From Nocardioides sp. TRM66260-LWL (GTDB taxonomy: Bacteria; Actinomycetota; Actinomycetes; Propionibacteriales; Nocardioidaceae): a DNA stretch of 64,000 nt. Made by a program: the position numbers and the translations under genes. The first letter of the stretch is position 1. The number at the start of each line of letters is the position of its first letter. The stretch spans positions 1 through 64,000 of the forward strand of contig NZ_JAIQZK010000008.1 of the NCBI RefSeq assembly GCF_020075545.1, in the 5' to 3' direction. The notes beneath the pieces are model-generated. The model was not told the origin of the DNA, ran no database searches, and saw only the letters and a program-made list of their open reading frames with translations. Shown piece after piece: positions 52,103 through 60,222 of this stretch.

Positions 52103-54121
52103 ATGTCCTCCGCCCCCACCGGACGACGCGTCGCGGTGGTCGGCTCCGGCGTGGCCGGACTGACCGCCGCCTACGTCGCCTCACGCACCGCGCACGTCAC
52201 GCTCTACGAGGCCGACGACCGCCTCGGCGGCCACGCCGACACCCATCGCGTGCCCGACCCGTCGGGTCGCGAGCTGCGCATCGACACCGGGTTCATCGTC
52301 CACAACCGGCGCACCTACCCCGTGCTGCTGCGGCTCTTCCGCGAGCTCGGCGTGGCCACCCAGCAGTCCGAGATGTCGATGTCGATCAGCGACGACGAGA
52401 CCGGCCTGGAGTGGGCCGGCGCGCTCGGCCGGGCGGGCGTCTTCCCGACCCGCCGCCACCTGCGCGACCGCGACTACCTGCGCATGCTCACCGAGGTGCC
52501 GCGCTTCCACCGTCAGGCCAAGGCGCTCCTCGCCGTGCCGGGCGACGACGTCACCCTCGGTGACTTCCTCGACCAGCACAGGTTCACCCCGTACTTCCGG
52601 CGCCACTTCATGGAGCCGCTGGTCGCGGCCGTGTGGTCGTGCGACCCCGACGTCGCGCTGCAGTACCCCGCGCGGTACCTCTTCGCCTTCCTGCAGCACC
52701 ACGGCATGCTCGCCGTCTTCGGCTCGCCGACCTGGCGCACGGTCAGCAACGGCTCGCACAGCTACGTCGACGCCGTGGCCGCGCACCTGCACGAGATCCG
52801 CACCGGCTCCAAGGTCACCTCGGTGCTCGAGACCGCCGACGGCGTCGAGATCACCGACGGCAACGGCCGCACCGACCGGTTCGACGCGGTGGTCATCGCC
52901 GCGCACCCCAGCCAGGCGCTGAGCATGCTCGCCGAGCCGACGCCGCTGCACCGCGAGCTGCTCGGCGCGATGCCGTACTCGCCCAACACCGCGCTGCTCC
53001 ACACCGACCTCTCGCTGCTGCCCCGCCACCGCAGCACCTGGGCGTCGTGGAACTTTCGCCGGGTCGCGGGCGAGCGCGGCGGCGTCACCGTCACCTACGA
53101 CCTCACCCGCCTGCAGCGCCTCGACACCGACGTGCACTATCTGGTCACCCTCGGCGGGGAGGACCTCGTCGACCCCGCCACGGTGATCGACCGGATGGAG
53201 TACGAGCACCCGCTCTACACCCCCACGTCGGTCGCCGCCCAGGCGCGTCTGCGCGAGCTCGACACCGACCGCGTGGTCTTCGCCGGCGCGTACCACGGCT
53301 GGGGCTTCCACGAGGACGGCGCGCGCTCCGGCCTCGCCGCCGCCGAGCGGCTCGGGCTGCCCTGGAGCGAGCCGACGGTCGTCGTCGACGCCCCGGCCCC
53401 GGCCGACGTCACCGGCGTGTACGCCACCACGATCCGGCACACGCGGCGGCGCCCGTGGACCCGCTCCTTCGAGCACACGTCCCACACCTGGGTCGTCGAC
53501 CTCGACGACCTGCCCGACCACCGTCCGCTCGGCCTCGTGCGCGGCACCTTCGAGGCCCGCGACCACCTCGGCAGCCCCGACCGGACGATCCGCGCCAACG
53601 TCGAGGCGTTCCTCGCCGCCCACGACATCACCGCCGACGGCCTGATCCTGATGTGCGCCCAGCCGCGAGCGTTCGGCTACTGCTTCAACCCGATCTCGGT
53701 GTTCTGGTGCCACGACGCCGCCGGCCGTCGGGTCGCCACCGTCGTCGAGGTGCACAACACCTACGGCGACCGCCACGCCTACCTCGTCCAGCCCGACGAG
53801 CAGGGCCGGGCCAGCACGCCGAAGGCCATGTACGTCTCGCCGTTCCACGGCACCGACGGCTCCTACGACCTCGTCGCGCCGACCCCGGCCGACGACGCGC
53901 TCACGGTCGCTGTCACCCTGACCACCGACGACGGCGCGCGGTTCTCCGCCTCGATGCACGGACGGCGCGTCACCCACGCGCCGCCGGTGCGTCGGGCCGC
54001 GCTCGCGGCGCTGCGCGGATCGCTGCTGATCCGCGCCCACGGCATCTGGCTGTGGCTGCGTCGCCTGCCGGTGCAGTCGCGCCCGTCCCACGCCCAGCCA
54101 CACGTCCAGGAGAACCGATGA
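52103..54121 (+). CDS. FAD-dependent oxidoreductase fused to DUF1365
   Basis: A 672-residue fusion. Residues about 8-430 form an amine-oxidase-type FAD/NAD(P)-binding protein: VAVVGSGVAGLTAA dinucleotide motif, YEADDRLGGHADT, and VFAGAYHGWGFHEDGARSGLAAAE near the C-end of the domain. From about residue 433 (nt 53399) DUF1365 follows: YATTIRHTRRRPW, RAFGYCFNPISVFWCHD and VVEVHNTYGDRH. In M. tuberculosis the two are separate neighbours (Rv0449c and Rv0448c). The set is thought to modify membrane-lipid acyl chains. It begins 4 nt behind rskA and overlaps the next start (ATGA). Confidence 0.92.
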   Translation: MSSAPTGRRVAVVGSGVAGLTAAYVASRTAHVTLYEADDRLGGHADTHRVPDPSGRELRIDTGFIVHNRRTYPVLLRLFRELGVATQQSEMSMSISDDETGLEWAGALGRAGVFPTRRHLRDRDYLRMLTEVPRFHRQAKALLAVPGDDVTLGDFLDQHRFTPYFRRHFMEPLVAAVWSCDPDVALQYPARYLFAFLQHHGMLAVFGSPTWRTVSNGSHSYVDAVAAHLHEIRTGSKVTSVLETADGVEITDGNGRTDRFDAVVIAAHPSQALSMLAEPTPLHRELLGAMPYSPNTALLHTDLSLLPRHRSTWASWNFRRVAGERGGVTVTYDLTRLQRLDTDVHYLVTLGGEDLVDPATVIDRMEYEHPLYTPTSVAAQARLRELDTDRVVFAGAYHGWGFHEDGARSGLAAAERLGLPWSEPTVVVDAPAPADVTGVYATTIRHTRRRPWTRSFEHTSHTWVVDLDDLPDHRPLGLVRGTFEARDHLGSPDRTIRANVEAFLAAHDITADGLILMCAQPRAFGYCFNPISVFWCHDAAGRRVATVVEVHNTYGDRHAYLVQPDEQGRASTPKAMYVSPFHGTDGSYDLVAPTPADDALTVAVTLTTDDGARFSASMHGRRVTHAPPVRRAALAALRGSLLIRAHGIWLWLRRLPVQSRPSHAQPHVQENR

Positions 54122-55401
54122 CCACCTCACCCGATCGCGACGTCGTCGCGGCCGCCCGTCCGGAGGCGATGCGCTGGGCCGGGCTCGACGTTGTCCCGTC
54201 CGGCCCGAAGGCCCGCCTCGGCGGCCCCGTCGCCCGGCGCCTCTTCCTCGGCGCGGTCTCCCGCCTCGACGTCACCGTCGAGTGCGAGGGCCGCACCTAC
54301 GGCAAGGGCGGCCCGGTGATGCGCATCCACCGGCCCGACGAGTTCTTCGCCCGCATCGGCAGCGACCAGCTGATCGGCTTCGGCGAGGCCTACCTCACCG
54401 GCGTCTGGGACACCCCGACGCCGTCGGGCCTCGGCGACTTCCTCGGCGTGCTCGCCGGCGAGATCTCCGACCTCGTCCCGCAGTGGATGCAGCGGCTGCG
54501 CGGCGTGGTCGCGAAGCGGCCCCCGAAGCGCCAGGTGTCGAGCAAGCGCAACTCCCGCGCCAACATCGCGCACCACTACGACCTGTCCAACGAGCTCTTC
54601 CAGCTCTTCCTCGACCCCACGCTCAGCTACTCCTCGGCCCTCTTCGACGGCATCCCCTCGCCGCTGGACGCCGACGAGCCGCTCGCCGAGGCGCAGGCTC
54701 GCAAGATCGAGCGGCTGCTCGACGTCGCCGGCGTGGCCGAGGGCAGCCGGGTGCTCGAGATCGGCTCCGGCTGGGGCGAGCTGGCGATGCGCGCGGCGAA
54801 GCGCGGCGCGCAGGTCCTGACCATCACGCTGTCGACCGAGCAGCAGGCGCTGGCCCGCCAGCGCATCGCCGAGGCCGGCCTCACCCACCTCGTCGACGTC
54901 GAGCTGTGCGACTACCGCGACGTGCAGGGCAGCTTCGACGCCATCGTCTCCGTCGAGATGATCGAGGCCGTCGGCTACGACTACTGGGACACCTACTTCC
55001 AGACCATCGACCGCGTGCTCGCACCCGGCGGCAAGGTCGGCATCCAGGCGATCACCATGCCGCACGACCGCATGCTCGCCACCCGCAACACGTGGACCTG
55101 GATCCACAAGTACATCTTCCCGGGGGGGTTCCTGCCCTCCGTCGAGGTGATCGACCAGATCACCCGCGAGCGCACCAGCCTGCGCGTCACCGACCGGCTG
55201 CCCTTCGGCAGCCACTACGCCGAGACGCTGCGCCGCTGGGACGCCGCGTTCCTCGGCAACACCGAGAAGGTCCTCGAGCTCGGCTTCGACGAGACCTTCA
55301 TCCGGATGTGGCACTTCTACCTGGAGTACAGCCGCGCCGGCTTCGCGTCGGGCTACATCGACGTCAACCAGATCCTGCTGACCCGTGAGGACGTCTCGTG
55401 A
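54118..55401 (+). CDS. ufaA1: Cyclopropane-fatty-acyl-phospholipid synthase family methyltransferase, UfaA1-like
   Basis: SAM-dependent lipid methyltransferase of 427 residues, the same length as I recall for mycobacterial UfaA1 (Rv0447c). N-terminal part (about 1-130) with GFGEAYLTGVWDT, then the CFA synthase core: NIAHHYDLSNELFQLFLD, SAM motif VLEIGSGWGELAMRAA, LSTEQQALARQR, and IFPGGFLPS. Expected to add a methylene or methyl group to unsaturated phospholipid acyl chains. UfaA1 has been linked to 10-methyl (tuberculostearic-type) acids. AGGAG lies a few bases before the ATG. Start overlaps the fusion gene stop. Confidence 0.9.
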   Translation: MTTSPDRDVVAAARPEAMRWAGLDVVPSGPKARLGGPVARRLFLGAVSRLDVTVECEGRTYGKGGPVMRIHRPDEFFARIGSDQLIGFGEAYLTGVWDTPTPSGLGDFLGVLAGEISDLVPQWMQRLRGVVAKRPPKRQVSSKRNSRANIAHHYDLSNELFQLFLDPTLSYSSALFDGIPSPLDADEPLAEAQARKIERLLDVAGVAEGSRVLEIGSGWGELAMRAAKRGAQVLTITLSTEQQALARQRIAEAGLTHLVDVELCDYRDVQGSFDAIVSVEMIEAVGYDYWDTYFQTIDRVLAPGGKVGIQAITMPHDRMLATRNTWTWIHKYIFPGGFLPSVEVIDQITRERTSLRVTDRLPFGSHYAETLRRWDAAFLGNTEKVLELGFDETFIRMWHFYLEYSRAGFASGYIDVNQILLTREDVS

Positions 55402-56720
55402 GCTCCGTCACCGCCACCCGCACCCCGTCCGGCCCGTCCACCGACCGTCCGGTCGCCCCCGCGCTCGCCGAGGCCCTGCGGCCCTTCGTCGCCGGCGACC
55501 TGCCGGTGCGGCTGATCGCCTGGGACGGCTCGGTCGCGGGCCCCGAGGACGCCCCCGTCGTCGAGCTGCGCAGCCCCGACGCGCTGCGCCGCCTGCTGTG
55601 GCACCCGGGCGAGCTCGGGGCCGCGCAGGCCTACGTCACCGGCGAGCTCGACGTGCCGGGCGACCTCGACGCCGCGCTCACCTACGCCTTCGCGGTCGCG
55701 AAGGAGCGCGGTCTCTCCGGCCGCCGCCCCTCGCCGCAGGCGATGATCTCCGCGGTGCGCACCGCGCTCGAGCTCGGCGAGGGCCGCCTCGGGCTGCTGG
55801 GCCGTCCGCCGGCACCGCCGGCCTCCCAGGCCCGCATCCGCGGACGCCTGCACTCCAAGCTGCGCGACATCCGCTCGATCAGCCACCACTACGACCTCTC
55901 CAACGAGTTCTACTCGCTGATCCTCGACCCCTCGATGGCCTACTCGTGCGGCTACCACGCCAGCCCCGACCAGCCGCTCGAGGACGCCCAGTTCGCCAAG
56001 CTCTCGCTCATCTGCCGCAAGCTCGGCCTCCAGCCGGGCATGCGCCTGCTCGACGTCGGCTGCGGCTGGGGCTCGCTCTCGCTGCACGCCGCCGAGCACT
56101 TCGGCGCGCAGGTCACGGGGGTCACGATCGCGGCCGAGCAGAAGAAGTTCATCGACGCCCGGATCGCCGAGCGCGGCCTGCAGGACCGCGTCACGATCCG
56201 GCTCCTCGACTACCGCGACGCCGTGCCGGCCGCCGGCCAGGAGTACGACGCCGTGTCGTCCATCGAGATGGGCGAGCACGTCGGCCAGGACAACTACCCG
56301 ACCTACGCCACGGTGCTGCACGACTCCGTGCGCCCCGGCGGACGCGTGCTGGTGCAGCAGATGTCGCGCACCGGCAAGTGGCCCGGCGGCGGCCCCTTCA
56401 TCGAGTCGTTCATCGCGCCCGACATGTACATGCGCCCCGTCGGCGAGACCGTGGCGTTCCTCGAGCGCGGCGGCCTGGAGGTCCGCGACGTCCACGCCCT
56501 GCGCGAGCACTACGTGCTGACGGTGGCGGGCTGGATCGAGCGGTTCGAGGCCAACGTCGAGCGGCTCACCGAGCTGGTCGGCGAGGAGGTCGTCCGGGTG
56601 TGGCGCCTCTACCTCGTCGGTGGCTCCATGGCCTTCCGCGACGGCCGCATGGGGGTCGACCAGATCCTCATGGTGAAGCCGGGCGCGCCGCACAGCCTGC
56701 CGGCCGTGCGGGACTTCTGA
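55398..56720 (+). CDS. Second CFA-synthase-like SAM methyltransferase
   Basis: A 440-residue paralogue of the preceding enzyme, clearly diverged. Motifs: GELGAAQAYVTGELDVPGDL, SISHHYDLSNEFYSLILDPSMAYSC, SAM motif LLDVGCGWGSLSLHAA, EMGEHVGQDNYPTY. In the second half APDMYMRPVGETV replaces the usual IFPGG region. Likely acts on the same lipid class as UfaA1, either at another position or in a two-step methylation. GTG start at 55398 overlaps the ufaA1 stop (GTGA). Not present at this position in the M. tuberculosis locus as I recall it. Confidence 0.9.
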   Translation: MSSVTATRTPSGPSTDRPVAPALAEALRPFVAGDLPVRLIAWDGSVAGPEDAPVVELRSPDALRRLLWHPGELGAAQAYVTGELDVPGDLDAALTYAFAVAKERGLSGRRPSPQAMISAVRTALELGEGRLGLLGRPPAPPASQARIRGRLHSKLRDIRSISHHYDLSNEFYSLILDPSMAYSCGYHASPDQPLEDAQFAKLSLICRKLGLQPGMRLLDVGCGWGSLSLHAAEHFGAQVTGVTIAAEQKKFIDARIAERGLQDRVTIRLLDYRDAVPAAGQEYDAVSSIEMGEHVGQDNYPTYATVLHDSVRPGGRVLVQQMSRTGKWPGGGPFIESFIAPDMYMRPVGETVAFLERGGLEVRDVHALREHYVLTVAGWIERFEANVERLTELVGEEVVRVWRLYLVGGSMAFRDGRMGVDQILMVKPGAPHSLPAVRDF

Positions 56721-56722
56721 CC

Positions 56723-56742
56723 GGTCCGGGACGTCCCGGACC
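56723..56742. other. Perfect 20-bp palindrome between the methyltransferase and DUF1295 genes
   Basis: GGTCCGGGAC followed by its exact complement, starting 2 nt behind the stop codon. It could act as a weak terminator or RNA-processing site that sets lower expression of DUF1295, or as a protein-binding site. Confidence 0.45.
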
Positions 56743-56770
56743 GAACCCCCGAGGAGAAGGAGCGACCCCC

Positions 56771-57577
56771 ATGATCGCCGATCTCGCGCTGGTCTCCGGC
56801 GCTGCGCTCGTCACCGCGGCCGTGGTGATGACCCTGGCAGCGCTGCGGGCCCGGCAGCTGGATCGGGTCGCGGTGGTCGACGTCGCCTGGGGACTGGGCT
56901 TCGTCGCGGTGGCCGTCGTCTCGACGGCAGTGGGTATCGCGGCGGAGGGTGACGGGCCCCGGCGGTGGTTGGTGCTGGTGATGGTCGGTGCGTGGGGCCT
57001 GCGCCTCGCCTGGCACATCCGCCGCCGGGCGCTCGGCGCCCACGCGGGCAAGGAGGACCCCCGGTACGAGCAGCTGCTCGGTGGGCCCCTGCACGAGGTG
57101 GGCCTGGGCCTGGCCGTGCGCAAGGTCTTCCTGGTCCAGGGCTTCGCGGTCTGGCTGATCTCGCTGCCGATCCAGGTGGGCGCGGTCTCCGACGTCGCCG
57201 CGTGGCCGGTCGTCGTGCTCGGCGTCGTCGTCTGGGCCGTCGGCCTGGTCTTCGAGTCGGTCGGCGACGCCCAGCTGTCCGCCTACAAGGCCGACCCCGA
57301 CCGCGGTCCGGTGATGGACCGCGGCCTGTGGGCCTGGACGCGCCACCCGAACTACTTCGGCGACGCCTGCATCTGGTGGGGCGTCTTCCTGGTCGGCGGC
57401 GCGGCGTCCGGCTGGGGCGGCCTGCTGACGATCGTCAGCCCGCTCGCCATGACCTACTTCCTCGCCTTCGCGACCGGCGCGCGCCTCCTGGAGCGCACGA
57501 TGATGCAGCGCGAGGGCTACCCCGAGTACGCCGAGCGCACGTCGATGTTCGTGCCGCTGCCCCCGAAGCGGCGCTGA
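56771..57577 (+). CDS. DUF1295 domain membrane protein (steroid 5-alpha-reductase-like fold)
   Basis: A 268-residue integral membrane protein with about six to seven hydrophobic segments. The DUF1295 signature near residue 190 is DRGLWAWTRHPNYFGDACIWWG, as in isoprenylcysteine methyltransferase and 5-alpha-reductase folds, followed by a C-terminal MMQREGYPEYAERTSMFVP. It corresponds to Rv0446c of the SigK locus and may reduce a double bond or methylated intermediate made by the CFA-like enzymes; this is inference. Strong ribosome site GAGGAGAAGGAG just upstream of the ATG at 56771. Confidence 0.9.
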   Translation: MIADLALVSGAALVTAAVVMTLAALRARQLDRVAVVDVAWGLGFVAVAVVSTAVGIAAEGDGPRRWLVLVMVGAWGLRLAWHIRRRALGAHAGKEDPRYEQLLGGPLHEVGLGLAVRKVFLVQGFAVWLISLPIQVGAVSDVAAWPVVVLGVVVWAVGLVFESVGDAQLSAYKADPDRGPVMDRGLWAWTRHPNYFGDACIWWGVFLVGGAASGWGGLLTIVSPLAMTYFLAFATGARLLERTMMQREGYPEYAERTSMFVPLPPKRR

Positions 57578-57595
57578 CGCGTCCCGTCGTGCCGG

Positions 57596-58699
57596 CTACT
57601 CGCCGGAGCGGCGGCGCAGCCGGGATCGGTACTCCTCCAGCCGCGTGGGCGCGGCGGGGTCCTCGGCGAGCGGCTCCTCGACCACCGGCAGGTCGTCCCA
57701 GGTGATCTCGATCGTCTCGAAGCCCTTGTGCCGCTGGGAGCGCACGTAGCCCTGGTAGGCGCGGCGGTCGGCCTCGGTGAGCCGGACGTTGTCGGTGAAC
57801 GGCGTCAGCAGCGCCCGCGGCCACAGCCGGCGGGCCAGGACGACGTTGACCTCCATGCCCAGCACGCCCATCAGGGCGGCGAGGTAGATGATGCCGACCA
57901 GCCCGAGGACGAGCCCGAACGTGCCGGTCATGGTGTCGGTCTCGGCGAGCACCCGCGTGGCGTAGACGGTGCCGAGGGTCTGCAGGCCCTGCCACATGAT
58001 CGCGACCGCCAGGGCGCCCGGCGCGGCGGTGCCGATCGTGTGCGAGCGGGCGGCCGCCAGGCGGAACAGCAGCGTCAGCACCAGCCAGAGCAGCGCGACG
58101 GTGCCGAGCCGCACGATCCACTGCATCTCGGCGTCGAACGAGGGGCCGAAGACCTGGGTGCCGGACGCGAGGGCCGAGGCGATCGAGACGCCGAGCACGG
58201 CCACGCCCGCGGAGAGCAGGAGCAAGAGGCTCTTGAGCCGCAGGACGATCGGGTTCGGACGGTTGTTGCGCGGCACCGACCACGCGACGTTCACGGCGTT
58301 CTGGATCGCCTGGCCCAGGCCCAGCGAGCCGTAGAGCGCGGCGACCGAGCCGGCGATCACGGCCGCCAGCGAGCCCTGCAGCTCCTCGGGTCGGCCGAGC
58401 TTGTCGCCGATGATCGGGAACTGCGAGAGCGCCGAGTTCAGCACCTGCTGCTGGAGGTCGGGATAGCCCTGCAGCACGACGCCGAGGATGGTCGAGGCGA
58501 GCAGCAGCAGCGGGAAGATCGCGATGAACGCGTAGTAGCTGATGATCGCCGCGAGGTAGGTGCCCTGGTCGTCCGCGAACTTGTAGACCACCGCGAGCGG
58601 CATGCCGATCACCGGCACGCGCTGCTGCGTGCGATCGGCGGCGTCGACCAGGCGTCCCACTCCTCCCACGGTAGTGCGGAACCCGTCGATCGGGCTCAT
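57596..58699 (-). CDS. YihY/virulence factor BrkB family membrane protein
   Basis: A 367-residue membrane protein with the YihY/BrkB pattern: six hydrophobic segments (about 48-70, 105-125, 150-175, 195-215, 225-250, 258-285), DDQGTYLAAIISYYAFIAIFPLLLL in the first and GSLGLGQAIQNAVNVAW in the loop after the second. The C-terminal about 75 residues are a charged cytoplasmic tail. Older annotation as ribonuclease BN is wrong for this family. Function unclear. The ATG at 58699 precedes a 20-nt palindromic repeat at 58720. Confidence 0.9.
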   Translation of the reverse strand: MSPIDGFRTTVGGVGRLVDAADRTQQRVPVIGMPLAVVYKFADDQGTYLAAIISYYAFIAIFPLLLLASTILGVVLQGYPDLQQQVLNSALSQFPIIGDKLGRPEELQGSLAAVIAGSVAALYGSLGLGQAIQNAVNVAWSVPRNNRPNPIVLRLKSLLLLLSAGVAVLGVSIASALASGTQVFGPSFDAEMQWIVRLGTVALLWLVLTLLFRLAAARSHTIGTAAPGALAVAIMWQGLQTLGTVYATRVLAETDTMTGTFGLVLGLVGIIYLAALMGVLGMEVNVVLARRLWPRALLTPFTDNVRLTEADRRAYQGYVRSQRHKGFETIEITWDDLPVVEEPLAEDPAAPTRLEEYRSRLRRRSGE

Positions 58700-58719
58700 C
58701 CGTCGCGGCCGTGAGGAGA

Positions 58720-58739
58720 TGGTCGAGCCTGTCGAGACC
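58720..58739. repeat. Single unit of the GTCGAGCCTGTCGAG repeat
   Basis: TGGTCGAGCCTGTCGAGACC is identical to the inverse of 13823-13842. It lies in the 81-nt gap between the divergent BrkB-like gene and the secreted-protein gene. Internally it has GTCGAG twice, and the arms GGTC...GACC give a partial palindrome. Confidence 0.85.
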
Positions 58740-58780
58740 CCGATGGTGTGAGCCGCGACATCGTGGGTGAGGATGCCGCC

Positions 58781-59401
58781 ATGATCTCTCGGAACCCCCT
58801 CCGGAGGGCGGCCGGCCTCGGTGCCGCCGCCCTCGTCCTGACCGCCGGGCTCGCCCCGGCCGCCCACGCCGGCACCTACCGGCACGCCGACGCCACCGGC
58901 GACGTGCGCGTCTCCTCCCAGAACGTCGGCGGCGGATCGTTCTCCGACGAGGGCACCCAGCCCGGCGTCATCGAGGGCGACATCACCACCCTCACCGTCC
59001 AGCACACTCGCGACGGCGTGAAGGTCGCCACCGGACTGCGCGCCGTCCCGCCGCTGTCGCACAGCTGGCAGGCCCGCATCGTCACCTCCCGCGGCACCAA
59101 CGTCTACGACCTGCGTCGCATCGTCCGCGACTCCGGCACGACGGTCGAGCTGCGGCGCAACGGCCGACTGGTCTCGTGCGACGGCATCCGCGTCGTCCCG
59201 ACCAGCAGCGGCATCTTCGGGTTCGTGCCGCGCGCGTGCCTCGGCACGCCGTACAAGGTGCGCGCCGGCGTCGTCGTCAACGCGCTGCTGGCCGACGACT
59301 CCTCCGACGACACCTACACCCGCGGCCGCGACGACGCCCTGCGTGTCGGCAACGCCACCATCGGCCGTCCGACCCTCGGCAGCTGGACCACCGCTCGCTG
59401 A
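58781..59401 (+). CDS. Secreted protein of unknown function, duplicated copy 1
   Basis: I do not recognise the family. A 206-residue protein with a classical signal peptide (SRNPLRRAAGLGAAAL...; AHA cleavage at about 31). The mature part begins GTYRHADATGDVRV. Two cysteines, in VSCDGIRV and RACLGTPY, probably form a disulfide. The GDVRV...GDITTLTV...VKVATGLRA pattern suggests a beta-sandwich. A paralogue follows directly downstream. Each copy has its own hairpin terminator. Ribosome site GTGAGGA is just upstream of the ATG at 58781. Confidence 0.8.
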   Translation: MISRNPLRRAAGLGAAALVLTAGLAPAAHAGTYRHADATGDVRVSSQNVGGGSFSDEGTQPGVIEGDITTLTVQHTRDGVKVATGLRAVPPLSHSWQARIVTSRGTNVYDLRRIVRDSGTTVELRRNGRLVSCDGIRVVPTSSGIFGFVPRACLGTPYKVRAGVVVNALLADDSSDDTYTRGRDDALRVGNATIGRPTLGSWTTAR

Positions 59402-59421
59402 TCCCTCCGTCCCGCTCGATC

Positions 59422-59455
59422 CGCACGGCGCGTCCCCTCGGGGGCGCGCCGTGCG
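59422..59455 (+). terminator. Terminator behind secreted protein copy 1
   Basis: CGCACGGCGCGTCCCC (59422-59437) pairs with 59440-59455 around a 2-nt loop; only one T-G wobble. Its right arm and flank (GCGCGCCGTGCGGCGTC) recur at the second terminator. Confidence 0.75.
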
Positions 59456-59488
59456 GCGTCCGACGGCGGCTCCGGCGCCCCCGAACCG

Positions 59489-59517
59489 CTGACACGCCGG
59501 GCGCCGGCCGCCATGAT
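59489..59517 (+). promoter_or_regulatory. Promoter of secreted protein copy 2
   Basis: CTGACA (59489-59494), 17 nt, CATGAT (59512-59517), then 6 nt to the ATG at 59524. Spacing is ideal and no ribosome site is present. Confidence 0.45.
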
Positions 59518-59523
59518 CCGCCC

Positions 59524-60114
59524 ATGAGCTCTCGGATCCCGCTCCGGAGGACGCTCGGCCTCGGCGCCACCGTCCTCGCCCTCACGGCCACCCTCGCGCC
59601 GGCCGCCCACGCCGGCTCCTCCCGGCACGCCGACGCGTCCGGCGACGTGCGCGTCGTGCAGTACTACTCCGACCAGACCTATCGCGACCGCGGCGCCGAC
59701 GCGTCCGCCCGCGCGGGCGACATCACGGCGCTCACGGTGCACTACGCGCCGGACGAGGTGCGCGTCGCCACCGCGATGCGCGCCCAGCCGGACGTCTGGG
59801 CCGCCCGGATCAGGACCTCACGCGGCTCGCTCGTCTACGACCTCCGCTACCGCGACGGTCGCACGATGCTGCAGCGCAACCACCGGTACGTGACGTGTGC
59901 GGGTGCACGGGTCACGCCGACGCCCCGCGGACTGGTCGGGGTGGTGCCCAGCCGGTGTCTGGGACGACCTGCCCGGATCCGCGTCGGCGTGCTGACCCTC
60001 ACCGAGGGGCATCGCAGCGGTCCCTCGCGCTTCGTCTCCGACGACGCGCTCACGTCGGGTGTCGGCTTCACCCGGCTGGCGCCGACGCTCGGCTCCTGGA
60101 TCACCCCGCACTGA
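59524..60114 (+). CDS. Secreted protein of unknown function, duplicated copy 2
   Basis: A 196-residue paralogue of the preceding gene. Signal peptide SRIPLRRTLGLGATVLALTATLAPAAHA, then GSSRHADASGDVRVV. Shared blocks are GDVRV, GDITALTV, DEVRVATAMRA, TSRGSLVYDLR and CxG...PSRCLG, with the same two cysteines, ending LAPTLGSWIT. Clear tandem duplication with about half of the residues changed. Separate promoter and separate terminator. Function unknown; perhaps an extracytoplasmic binding or wall protein. Confidence 0.8.
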   Translation: MSSRIPLRRTLGLGATVLALTATLAPAAHAGSSRHADASGDVRVVQYYSDQTYRDRGADASARAGDITALTVHYAPDEVRVATAMRAQPDVWAARIRTSRGSLVYDLRYRDGRTMLQRNHRYVTCAGARVTPTPRGLVGVVPSRCLGRPARIRVGVLTLTEGHRSGPSRFVSDDALTSGVGFTRLAPTLGSWITPH

Positions 60115-60159
60115 GGCCCCGCGCCGGGCCGCCGACGACGGGCAGGTCCAGCACCGGCG

Positions 60160-60190
60160 ACGGCGCGCCCCCGGTCCGGGGGCGCGCCGT
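60160..60190 (+). terminator. Bidirectional terminator between convergent genes
   Basis: ACGGCGCGCCCCCG (60160-60173) pairs perfectly with CGGGGGCGCGCCGT (60177-60190), loop of 3. It separates the secreted-protein gene from the convergent fadH gene and can serve both. Its right flank GCGCGCCGTGCGGCGTC matches the first terminator. Confidence 0.75.
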
Positions 60191-60222
60191 GCGGCGTCTC
60201 GGAGGTCGGCAGGGTCGGGCGC

